From Trema orientale (lineage: Eukaryota > Streptophyta > Magnoliopsida > Rosales > Cannabaceae): DNA of 64,000 nt. Below the pieces are notes generated by a model, which searched no databases, was not told the DNA's origin, and saw nothing but the letters and a program-made list of their open reading frames with translations. The DNA lies in contig JXTC01000054.1 of assembly GCA_002914845.1 (NCBI GenBank), positions 275,466-339,465 of the forward strand, written 5' to 3'. Both the position numbers and the translations under genes were made by a program. How positions within the stretch are numbered: position 1 is the first letter of the stretch; every line of letters begins with the position of its first letter. Below, piece after piece: positions 32,082 through 42,654 of this stretch.

Positions 32082-34602
32082 ATGAATAATGTGGGAGACC
32101 TTAACAAGGTTTGGGAAACCAAAGCCTTGAAAAAGCCAGGAGAAGATGAAGCCAGGAGGATTCTCGAGAAAGTGGCCAAACAGGTCCAACCTATTATGCG
32201 CAAACACAAATGGAGGGTCAAGCTCCTTTCTGAATTCTAGTAAGTTACTTTTCATGGTTGCCCAGAAGCTAATTATAATAAAAACTTGCTTTTTTTTTTT
32301 TTCACTCTAAAAGAACACTTTTTTGAGTCTGGTTATCAATAACAAAAATGGGTTTTTTTTGGGATCTTGTATATTGTATGAATGGAAGCCCAAACAACCC
32401 ATCTCTTCTGGGACTCAATGTAGGAAACGGTATTCAAGTGAAACTGAGGCTTAGAAGGCCAAATAGAGAATGGGATTTCTTCCCCTTTGATCAAATTCTT
32501 GATACCATGCTTCATGAGCTTTGTCACAACGCTCATGGTCCTCATAATGCCAACTTCTACAAGCTTTGGGATGAACTTAGACAGGTATTTATTTTTTCTT
32601 TTAGATTATTTTCTCATTGATATAATTGTGAGTTGTGACTGAATTGGGATGCTTTTGCATTTGTTATTCTGTCATGTGTACCTAAACGGCCAAAAGTTTA
32701 TAGAGTGTGCAATAGTTTTATCTAGCAGCCACATAGAAGTTTTCATTTTGTAGTTGAAGATTGTCAATGATAGGAAGTGCTCATGAAAATTTCTCGAAAT
32801 ATAGATGTTTGAGGAAAAGATTATGAATGCAGGAAACTCAAAGCAGTGTTTACAATTAAGACTGTTAATTTAGAGTTCAGATATAGTTGCTTGAGCCATA
32901 TATTTAGAGTTCACTATTTTAGCAGCAATTGTGAGTTTATATTTATAAAATATGTCAGTGAGCACTTGTATTTCTGTGGAGATGTAAAATAAGATAATAT
33001 GATATCAATTGATGAACTTTTTCTCTGGTTGTTGAGGGTTTTGCCAATAATACTGAATTAAAAAATAGTTTGTCCTTTATGTTTTTCTTTCTTTAGTTGT
33101 TGGCCTTGCTCTTTTGCATTCATTAGGGGATAAAAGAGGAAAAAAAAAGGTTATACTTTTCTTATCTTCTTGCTTGTACATGTTTTTTTTTTTTNGCTCG
33201 GTATAAACCCTGCACATCAGCTTCTAGTTTAGTGTTGAGGAATGGGGAAAGAGGTTTTGGTGTCAATCCAATTGAGACATTCCTCTTTCAACCTCAGTTG
33301 TGGACACCCTGAACCCTCATATTAGCTCCTAGCTTAGTGTTGGGGAATGGGGAAAGATGTTTCAGGTGTCAGTCCAATTGAGACGTTTGTCTTTTAAGCT
33401 TGGTTGTCAACACCGGACATGCTAAACCCTTCATATCAGCTTCTAAGTGGGTAATTTTGTATATCAACTCTAGATCTTATTTTATGTTGGCAAAGTTAGT
33501 GCATAATGGTTTGCGTGTTTCATTTACTTGGTATCATTTGAGTTTCGTAATTTTATATAGGAATGCGAGGAGCTGATGGCCAAGGGAATATCTGGCACTG
33601 GCGAGGGGTTTGATCTTCTAGGGAGACGTTTGGGTGGGTTTTCTCGCCAACCACCTCTTTCTTCTCTTCGTTCAACTGCACTTGCTGCTGCAGAAAAGAG
33701 ATCTCGTTTGGGATCTCTTCTACCATCTGGACCGAAGCGTCTTGGTGGGGATAGCACCATCATGGTTGCACTTAGTCCAATACAAGCTGCTGCTATGGCT
33801 GCAGAAAGGAGATTACAAGATGATATCTGGTGTGGTTCTGTGTCTTGTGAAGCTTCTGAGTCCGGAGACGGTACCTCTGATAAACCAGAGGACCTTTTAC
33901 ATGTAGAGCAAACTGCAGGAACCTCAAAGGCTCATAGTGAGTCAAGTGCTAATGCCTCGGATCTGATATCTCGAAAAAGAAGTCGTGAACCCAATAACTT
34001 TTCTTCAGTTCAATCTCCTAATGGCCACTCAAAATCCAATTTTATTGATTTGACTGATTCTTCACCTTCTGGGTCCGTCCTTAATCATGATACTGAAAAC
34101 ATAGAGCAAACTACTATGTGGGAGTGTGGAACATGCACTTTGTTGAATCCGGTAAATTTTTACTGATTTAGTTAGGAATCTCTTAGTTGGATTATGTTTC
34201 ACAGTTTCGCTTTTTGCTTTTGTACATAAATAATCACTGCCTAAAGTCTGGTCCAATGTTACTTTAGGTTTATATGGATGCTTTAGTCAGGTTAATATGC
34301 ATTCTACAAAGTGTTTTCTTTACCTTTTTTTTAATTGTTTTCCATTGATGCCTGCTTACTAAAGTTCTAATTTGATTGTTTTGCATGTGAACAATGGTGG
34401 ATCACTGTAGCCACTGGCTCCAATATGCGAGGTTTGTGGCACAGAGAAGCCAAGAGATGTGGTCAACAAGTACAAAATTTGGTCCTGTAAATTCTGTACT
34501 CTGGAAAATAGTGTGAAGTTGGATAAATGTTGTGCATGTGGTCAGTGGAGATATTCACATGGCCCACCTATGGCAGCCCTACCACCTAACCTGGGCACTT
34601 GA
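32082..34602 (+). CDS. WSS1/SPRTN-type DNA-protein crosslink metalloprotease
   Basis: Four exons, 32082-32239, 32389-32584, 33561-34151 and 34411-34602, encode 378 aa. The WLM/SprT-like domain (about 8-150) has HELCHNAHGPH (95-105): H95, H99 and H105 bind zinc and E96 is catalytic. GRRLGG (139-144) lies in a conserved segment possibly used for p97/Cdc48 binding. FIDLTD (279-284) is a good SUMO-interacting motif. Two RanBP2-type zinc fingers end the protein: W305/C307/C310/C321/C324 and W339/C341/C344/C355/C358. Yeast Wss1 cleaves proteins crosslinked to DNA and works with SUMO and Cdc48, so a nuclear repair role is likely. The upstream flank is a BAH-gene fragment, and a broken partial copy lies at 26283-27507. 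Probable ortholog of At1g55915. Confidence 0.92.
33200..33450 (+). repeat. Tandem repeat in WSS1 intron 2
   Basis: AGCTTCTAG-type landmarks at 33219, 33324 and 33438 mark units of about 105-115 bp sharing TTAGTGTTG.GGAATGGGGAAAGA and GTCCAATTGAGAC. An ambiguous base lies at 33195. Confidence 0.75.
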
Positions 34603-35842
34603 GATATAAAATGGTAAAAGTCTGTTTTGCCTTTAGAACCGTACATTTCCAAACGATTAGACCATGTCTTTCCTAGTGAATATTTTGGTTTGGGCTCTGT
34701 CGTTTGATGCTATATAACATTCCATTTTGGTATAAATGCTTCTGTAATGTTGGAAGCAGTATTCAATTACTTATACTACTGTGAATACAATGTAAAGAGA
34801 CATTGATGAACCTTAGCTAAGTTCAAGCAGTGGATGCAAAATTTGTACGGCTTTTCAAATTTTCGCATCCACTTGGAGCCTCTTCTACATATTTCTGTGT
34901 CTTTCAAAAAATGCTAATTGAAATATCGTAAGTTTATGTATATATACAAGTATACAACACAGTCGAGAGCTCGGCGGCATTGTTACCCCAGTCGTCCCTT
35001 AGTTATTATGCCATACGTTGTGAGTTTGAGTTATAACTGTGGCAGCAGTCGCATCATATTGGCAAATGCCAAGTTATTTTGTGATTATGTGGATACGACA
35101 TCCTTTACCCAGAAAAAAAAAAAAAAATGCTTGATCACAACTGCAGAAGTTACATCTAGACTTTGTAGATCATTTAGCTTATCAATAAAGTAAAAACAGT
35201 GAGTACACACAGGAGTTATGCATTCAACTTGCCATGAAAGTTATTGGTGTTTTTTGTTTTTTTGTTTTTTTGTTTTTGTTTCATTCTTTTCTATTTGTTT
35301 TGTTTGGATTTCTATTAATCTTGCTTAGGCCAATATATACAAACACAATGAGTTGCTTGCTTTGCACCCAATCTCGCTGTCTGTTGCCATAGCAATCTTC
35401 ATGGGTCATGATCACCAAAACCCACCACACTTTCCATGAACTTCCCATGATCTATATAATATGATTGGTCCTATATATTTTAATTGAGAGTGGAAACGTC
35501 TTAACATAAGATATTTTTTACCTTTATTTTTTTTAAAGGACATATTGCAAAGCTTGCAAGCAATTGTACTTAACTGCTTACGTGCCCTTAGATAAGTCAA
35601 TATCAAATGATCAATTAATTTTGTGGGAATGACTATGTTTATTTTTTTAATACTTCACAAAATGCTCTGCACAATATTTTATCTATCAATTGTTAGCAGT
35701 TTTTTCTTTCTCACTTTTTTTTTTGTTCTACTCTTTCTTAATCTTGATATGTGAACTCTCTTATATTATTTTAATTTTAATAATATAATAAATCATTATT
35801 AAAATTCACATGTAAATCAGTAAGATATATTTTTTTTAAGGG
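34603..35842. other. Spacer 3' of WSS1, no gene seen
   Basis: T-rich stretches and an (AT)-rich region. 34965-35050 has tRNA-like words (GTGAGTTTGAGTT) too weak to call. Confidence 0.4.
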
Positions 35843-36010
35843 GATGGTTACGGTAGGGGCGTCCCTACGTAGGGTCATGCATTAATTATCGTTGGATGGG
35901 AATCTGCGGGGAATAACGGGAATTTGTAGAGAATTTATTTATATACAGATTCCCATCTAACGGTGAATAGACAGGGCCCTACGTAGGGGCGCCCCTACTG
36001 TAGACGCGCC
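35843..36010 (-). mobile_element. CTACGTAGGG family element, copy 2
   Basis: Reverse-complement relative of 18381-18552: GATGGTTACGGTAGGGGCGT at one end and CTACTGTAGACGCGCC at the other. Read on the - strand its GGGG end is followed by TTAAAAAAAA, again an A-rich tail on the same side as copy 1. The inner stem CAGATTCCCATCTAACGG is preserved. Confidence 0.8.
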
Positions 36011-36342
36011 TTTTTTTTTAAATAATAAGAGGACAGGACACAAGAATGTAAAAGAGTATAGTGCTAATATTCCTATTCTAATTCCTCCTAAATTGGTCAC
36101 CACTTGACATTAAAAAAATGCTCTCATATGCCAAAAAAAAAAAGAGGCAGACAGAAGTTTTCTTTTTTTAAAAAAAAAAAAATAAAAAATAAAAAGGGTT
36201 CTCTTTTCTCAAATTCAGTGTTTGATTACCTTTCAAAAAGAAAATATCAATGTTGAAATGACAGACTTTGATGAGCTAGGGAATTTTTTTTTAAAGTTAA
36301 GCCTACATGTTGACTAATTGAAAATTTGAAATGGAAGTGGCT
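36011..36342. other. Spacer with A/T homopolymers
   Basis: Several A and T runs, no gene. Ends at the 13-bp LINE target duplication (36343-36355). Confidence 0.4.
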
Positions 36343-37055
36343 GCTACTAAAAACTTTTTTTTTTTTTTTTTTAAAAAAAGAATCCTCAATGGATTGAATT
36401 AATTAATATTAACCAAATCGACCTTATGAACATCGTACAGGAAAGGATGAACATACCCCTGACCTCCTGAAAATTTAGCTAAAGATCCCAAACCCACTAC
36501 TGCTAGAATGTGGGCTACCATATTTCCTTGGGGGCCATTTGAAGAATACCCTTTTCACATAGTGATTTTATAGAAATACACCCCTCTTCATAGTTTTTGG
36601 GTGTGTACACCTTTTAAGTGAAAGTTTGGTTGTCAAGACTAATATACCCTTGACTATCTCGTTTTCAGATTTTTTTCCATTTCCATTTTTCTTCTCCCAT
36701 ACCTCCTCCTTCACCATTATCACATCATTGCCGTCAAAAAGCTTGGAGTCATCGAAAAACATATTTCAGCCAAAAGTTTGGAGTAATTGGAAAGCTTGGA
36801 GTCCCGATTTCTGTACTTAAAGGGAGAAAAAGTGGTCCTCCATTTCGAAGATTGAAGTAAAAGATGTTTCTTTGCCATTAATCTTTCTTTGTAAATGTGA
36901 GTTTGATTTGTGGATTAGAAGTTATTTTGTAGTAGGACTTGAAACTATAGTGAAAAATAGAAAGTATTTCGTCAATTTTTGAGCCTGAAAACATGTAAAC
37001 TAGAAACTAGGTTGTAAAATAGTGAGTTCTACGGCGAAGACGAAACCCAGATCTT

Positions 37056-37555
37056 GATAGATAAGATTGTCTAGTTTCTAGACAGCTTGTCTAGAAGGTG
37101 AGAAATTGTACAGTATTAATTCCACTCGACAGTATTGTCAAGTCTTGTCTAAAAAACTGCATAGAAAAGACTTAGATTTGGATAGATAGACCTGTCTAAT
37201 TGCTAGACAGACTGTCTAGAAGGTAATAAATTGTACAATATCGACTCTATTAGATAGTATTGTTAAGTCCTGTCTGAAAAACTACATAGAAGAAAACTAT
37301 ACCTGGATAGAAGAATCTGTCTAATTTATAGACAGCCCGTCTAGAAGGTAAGAAATTGTACAATATCGACTCCACTTGATAGTATTGTCGAGTCTTATCT
37401 GAAAAGCTACAAAGAAGAAACCCATATCTGGATAGACAGGTTTGTTTAATTTATAGACAGACTGTCTAAAACGGAAGAAATTGTACCATACGGACTCCAC
37501 TTGACAATATTATCGAGTCTTATCTGAACAATTGAATATCCATGCTATTGACACT
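37056..37555 (+). repeat. Four units of exactly 125 bp
   Basis: Units start GATAGA at 37056, 37181, 37306 and 37431. Each contains TCTAATTTATAGACAG-like words, GAAATTGTAC and TATTGTCGAGTCTTATCTGA. Spacing is constant although bases differ, so substitutions outnumber indels. Confidence 0.9.
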
Positions 37556-37559
37556 ACAT

Positions 37560-38760
37560 AGACAATATTAGACACAATTGTCAAGCCATAAACCAGTAAT
37601 TATTGTCCAGGCGCTAGACACTGTCTTGACTATGCTAGACACACTGTCTATATAATCGACACTTCTGTCAAGTGAATAGACACCAATATCGAGCCGATTT
37701 TGTGTATAAAAAAATTATGTCTAGACACTAGACACTGTTGTCTAGTAACTAAAGACACATGTCGAACCATTAGAAATATGTCTAAACCATTAGGAATACA
37801 TGTCTAGCCACTAGGAATATATGTCTAGCAACTAAAGACACATGTTTAACCATAAGAAACACATTTATAGCCACTAACACATATTAAACCTAACTACATT
37901 TATTATTTTATGTTTTTTAATATATATTTCTTCCTTTAATTTGTACTTTATTTTTAATTCAGGTATGTCATCAACATTTATAATCATATTATATGATGGC
38001 ATTTGAGAAAAGAACGAAGGTTCTTCTTGAAATTGGAATAGAAAGAGACAACGATCAAGATGTATTGTGGTTGAATTAAACATTACTTTCAAGTAGCTGG
38101 TATATGAGATATATCAAACTACATAAATCGACAATGATGTCTTTGACATAGAATTGAGTTACAAGCCAAATATAACAATAGATATTATTTTAATAGCTAT
38201 AGAAAATGACACAGACGTTATGGTCCTAATGTGTCAAAATTGTTCGTCTTTCTTGTCTTTATGATTATGGTTGTTGTGTGTTATGTGTCCCAGAGCAAGA
38301 CTTCATTTACTGCGGTTTATTTGTAACTTTGTTTGATGGTATTTTTAGTAGTGTTTTTTTACTGTATTGAGTTTGTAATTTCATGTTTTATAAGGCCTTG
38401 AATTATTTCAAAAATTATATTACGTTTCTAATTTTTTACTGCGTTTTGCTAGACGCCCTCATCGACTTAATCGACAGACGTGTCTGTAATACTAACAACC
38501 ATATCTGGTGTACCGACAACCTTATCCTTGCTTTAAGAATAATTTAATTGCATTAGACATAGTGCCTAGTAGATAGACAACTAGTTTGTACACCTAGACC
38601 ATTGTGTCTACGGGATAGACAAATTGTTCGGAATGATAGACACATGCATCTACAATATAGACAACCTGTTTGAAAAGACAGGCATAAGTGTCTATTATAT
38701 AGACAGTACCGTCGAGTGACTCGACAGAGATGTCATATGGCTCGACACACATGCGTAAGT
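37560..38760. repeat. Irregular TAGACA/TGTCTA words
   Basis: Short palindrome-like words (CTAGACACTGTTGTCTAG and variants) at irregular spacing around a less repetitive centre (about 37870-38440). No gene could be supported in the centre. Confidence 0.7.
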
Positions 38761-40560
38761 ACGAGTTATTGAGCTTTTTTTGGGAAAAAAATAAGATATT
38801 GTAACTTAATATAATGAATAAATATATAATGTTGTAACTTAATATAGTTATTATTCATTACGCATTATTATTGAGTTTGTAATTAGAAAGACGAAAGTTA
38901 TAAGTTGTGACTTAGTTTCTTAAAAAGCAACAAGATGAGATATTTTCCATTACAGTAGGTATGATAATTCAGAACTCACTAACTTCGCAAATTAATATAG
39001 TTATTATTCATTACACTTAGTTATTGAGTTGTTATTGAGTTTGTAATGATGACATTTTTATTATCATAGTGGAAAAATTTCCAATAATAATACACAAATT
39101 ATTGTCTAAGTTTCCACTAGTAATAAAAAAAACGGTGACTAAGTTTACAAAACTAACTGAAATTATAATTGTATTGTATTTTATTTGGTTTAAGATAATT
39201 TGATTGCATTAGACATAGTGTCCAGTGGATAGACAAATAGTCTGTAAACCTAAATAATAGTATCCATAAGATAGAAAGTTTGTCTGGTACCATAGACACA
39301 TGTGTCTATCAGATTGACACTTTTGTCTGGAAAGCTAGACATGTATAGAGAGCCAGACAACTCGTATCTAATATAGCTAGACTCCTGTTTGGAAAGAACA
39401 AAGTTATGACTAAGTTTCCAATCATAATACCCAACAAAAAAAAAAAAACGTTTCGAATCATAATGATGACATATTCTCATTATAGTCGCGATGATAATTT
39501 AAAACTCACTAATTTTGTAATTTAATATACTTATTACTCATTACACATAGTTAATGAGTTTGTAATTTAGAAGAGCAAAGTTGTGACTCAGTTTCTAATA
39601 GTAATGGTGTCATATTTTCATTATAGTAGTGATAACAATTCAAAACTTACTAATTTTGTAATTTAATAGAATGTACTTATTATATATTACACCTAGTTAT
39701 TGAGTTTGTAATTATAAAGAATAAAGTTGTAACTAAGTTTCCGATAGTAATGGTGACATAATTTTATTATATAGTGACTGAGTTTCTAAAAGTAATGAAT
39801 AAAGTAGTGAGTACGTTTACAAAACTTACTAATTTTGTAATTATATTGTATTTAATTTAGTTTATATCAAATTTTATTTCATTATATTTAGTATCTAGTT
39901 GATAGACAGCTTGTCTGGAAAGTTCGACAATATTATCTAGCAGCTAGACAATATGTTTGAAAAATAATACAATAGTATTTATCCGATAGACAACTTGTCT
40001 TGAAAGTTAGACAAAAGTGTCTATCAGATAGACAATATGTCTGAAGAGCTAGACAACACTTATCTAATAGCTAGGCTCCTTGTTTAGAAAGCTCGAAATT
40101 GTGACTAAGTTTCTACTAGTAATGGTGGCATATTTTCATTATAGTAGTAATGATAATTAAAAACTCACTAATTTTGTAATTTAGTATACTTATTACTCAT
40201 TACATTTAGTTATTGAGTTTATAATTTAGAAGAACAAAGTTGTGACTAAGTTTGCAATAGTAATTGTGACATATTTTCATTATAGTAGCGATAATAATTC
40301 AAAACTTACTAATTTTATAATTTAACATAATATCCTTATTATGCATTACACCTAGTTATTAAGTTTATAAATATAAAGAACAATGTTGTGATTAAGTTTC
40401 CAATAGTAATAGTGACATATTTTCATTATATAGTGACTAAGTTTCTAATAGTAACGAACAGAGTAGTGACTAAGTTTACAAAACTTACTAATTTTGTAAT
40501 TATATTGTATTTGATTTGGTTTATATCAAATTTTAGTCCATTATACTTAGTGTCTAGCAA
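38555..40560 (+). repeat. Higher-order repeat, period about 656-673 bp
   Basis: Matching TAGACATAGTGTC...-type landmarks at 38555, 39211, 39884 and 40544. Within each unit a TAGACA-rich part is followed by subrepeats with GTGACTAAGTTTCCAATAGTAAT, ATATTTTCATTATAGTAG, ACTAATTTTGTAATTTAAT and CACCTAGTTATTGAGTTTG. Confidence 0.8.
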
Positions 40561-40760
40561 ATAGACAACTTGTCCGGGAAGCAAGACAATAGTGTCTATC
40601 AGATAGACAACTTTTTTGAGAAACTAGACAATATTGTTTATCCAATAGACAACCTATCTGAGAAGCTAGACAATCATGTCTACCAAATAGACAACTTGTT
40701 TGGGAAGCTAGACAATAGTATATATCAGATAGACAACTTATCTAAAAAGCTAGATATCTA
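40560..40760 (+). repeat. 42-bp tandem repeat, about 4.5 units
   Basis: Units run ATAGACAACTTGTCTGGGAA GCTAGACAATAGTGTCTATCAG with variants. The multiple-of-three period keeps a frame open (IDNLxxKLDNxxYQ), but this is a by-product, not a gene. Confidence 0.88.
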
Positions 40761-41734
40761 AAAAGCTAGATACTATGCTAGACAATAGTGTCTAGTGTAT
40801 AGACATAATTATCGAACTTTCTAGATATTATGTCGAGTCACACAACTGTGTTATCGAGTAACTTTTTATACTTTGAAAATTATCTCAGCACTAGTGTCTA
40901 GTCACTCGACTAAACTGTCGAGAATGATAGACAATGTGTCTAGCATAGTCGAGATAACATCTAGCACTTGAATGATAATGGTTGGCCTATGGATCGACAA
41001 TTATGTCTAGCATTGTTGATACAGTGTAGATGAACAATTGTGGAGACAAGACTCGATAATCATATTAAGTGTACTCGATATGTATAATTTGTCGAGTTCT
41101 AGACACCCCTGTCTAGAAACTAGACACCATGTCTACTCCGATCTGGGTTTTTTCTTTACGGCGAATCTCACCGTCTTTCATCCTATTTTCCAGTTTACTG
41201 CTTTTCATGCTTAAAAGTTGATCAAAAAATTTCTATTTTTCGCTATAGTTTCAAGTCCTACAAGAAAATAATTTTTAATCTACAAATCAAACTCATATTA
41301 ACAAAGAAAGAAGGGGCATTTTGGAGCCGATGGGTTCCCGGTTGAGATTGGATGGAATTTGGCGTGGTGGAGGTAGGCTTTGACTGCAGTTATCATGGGT
41401 GGGGGTGGAGTCCGACTGAGATGAATTGAGAGGAAGAGGAAAATGAATGCCTTCGTTTGAGAAAAAGAGAGGGAAAAAAAATTAAACCCGCTTTTTAATT
41501 TTTTTTTTCCCCTTTTTTTTCATTCCTTTTTTTTTTTTTGATTTAACTGCAGCCTTTTCATTTCAGACCCCAAGTATTTTCTTTTTAAAACAAATTTAAC
41601 TAAGGGCCTATATGTCATTTTACACTTACTTTATTTAAAACGGGTTATTCTAGCCAACAAATTTTAAATGGGGTGTATTTATCAAAATCAACTATCAAGA
41701 AGGGGTATTTTGCCAAATTTCCCTATTTTCCTTG

Positions 41735-42640
41735 TCGAGAAATATAACAACTTCCACCTCCTACAAATGGGATCAACTCAATAATATTCTATATAATCAA
41801 GTCATCAACATAATTAACAGAGAGTTTATTAATGGCTTGAATAACGTTCATAGCATCATATTCTAAAATGAAAAGTTGTAAATCGTGAGAAGAAGTAAGT
41901 AACAACCCTTCTCTAGCCGCTATAAGTTCATATTGGTGAGCAGATAAAGCTCCATCAGACCTGCTACAAGAGAAAGCAACAATAGTTCCCGAAGTATCAC
42001 AGATCATTGTGCCATAGCTCGCCCTTCTATCTTCTTACACAAAGGAAGCATCATAATTTAACTTCAAACCACCTGGTTCTGGGGAAACCCATCTCTTTTC
42101 TTCTCCTCTAATAATCCCAGGCAGACGAGACTCAACATTAAGTATTTGGTAGCTTGCCAATTCCAAATCTACACTATCAATGACATTCGAAGAAGAGGGA
42201 AAAATATTTTCAAACACCAAATCTATTACGAGATCCCCATATGCTCCAACAAAGGTAACAAAAAATACTCAGCTCATCTTGAGATAAATTCACCATTGCA
42301 AAGATACAAAGAGCTCCAAAGGTAAAACCATCAAACTCATAAAGCTTCAACCATAGAGAACTCTCATGTCAAATATTAGATACAAAATCACAAGGCTAAA
42401 AAGCATGAAGAGATGGGTCTACCTCTCACTTACACCAAGGACACCAACCCACACAAATTACATAGCAGTGCTAGAGGTTAAGTCTCATTGGTAGAGCTTC
42501 AAGAAAGCCTCCCTATATGCAAATTTTTATCTTAGACAAAATAAATAACTTCCAAAGTTTTCTCTACCAATCAACGTCCGAGTCAACCTTAGAGCACTCA
42601 GCACCAACAGAGAAAGAGCAGGCTAACTTATATCCTGATT
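41735..42640 (-). pseudogene. LINE RNase H and zinc-knuckle region
   Basis: Minus-strand frames show plant-LINE RNase H features (GALSAHQYELIAAREGL, near 41900) and, upstream, KLNYDASFV at 42035-42070. Interrupted by stops. Reading continues across the 36531-41723 element. Confidence 0.75.
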
Positions 42641-42654
42641 TAACAAAGTGTCTT

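Larger units (their letters stand above)
36531..41723. mobile_element. 5.2-kb long-TIR Mutator-like element filled with TAGACA repeats
   Basis: Ends GGGGCCATTTGAAGAATACC and, inverted, GGGAAATTTGGCAAAATACC. Inverted homology runs on for about 0.55 kb inward on each side, to GAAACCCAGATC (37041) and its partner GATCTGGGTTTT (41141). Target duplication TATTTCCTTG / TATTTTCCTTG (36521-36530, 41724-41734) differs by one T. The interior (37056-41130) is nested tandem repeats of TAGACA/TGTCTA words with no transposase or captured gene. It sits inside the RNase H coding part of the LINE: without it, codons for SRQG and NMVAH become adjacent in frame. Probably mobilised in trans by a MULE transposase. 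Confidence 0.85.

Noticed and set aside
40570..40761. Open frame with IDNL..KLDN repeats
   Set aside because: It is the translation of the 42-bp tandem repeat inside the TAGACA element; no start context, splice support or codon constraint.
37056..41130. CRISPR-like array
   Set aside because: Repeats are degenerate, without unique spacers of constant length, and lie in a plant transposon.
37056..41130. Auxin-response element array (TGTC/GACA cores)
   Set aside because: TGTC occurs by virtue of the repeat word TGTCTA; the canonical TGTCTC/TGTCGG forms are not enriched by eye and no gene is next to it.
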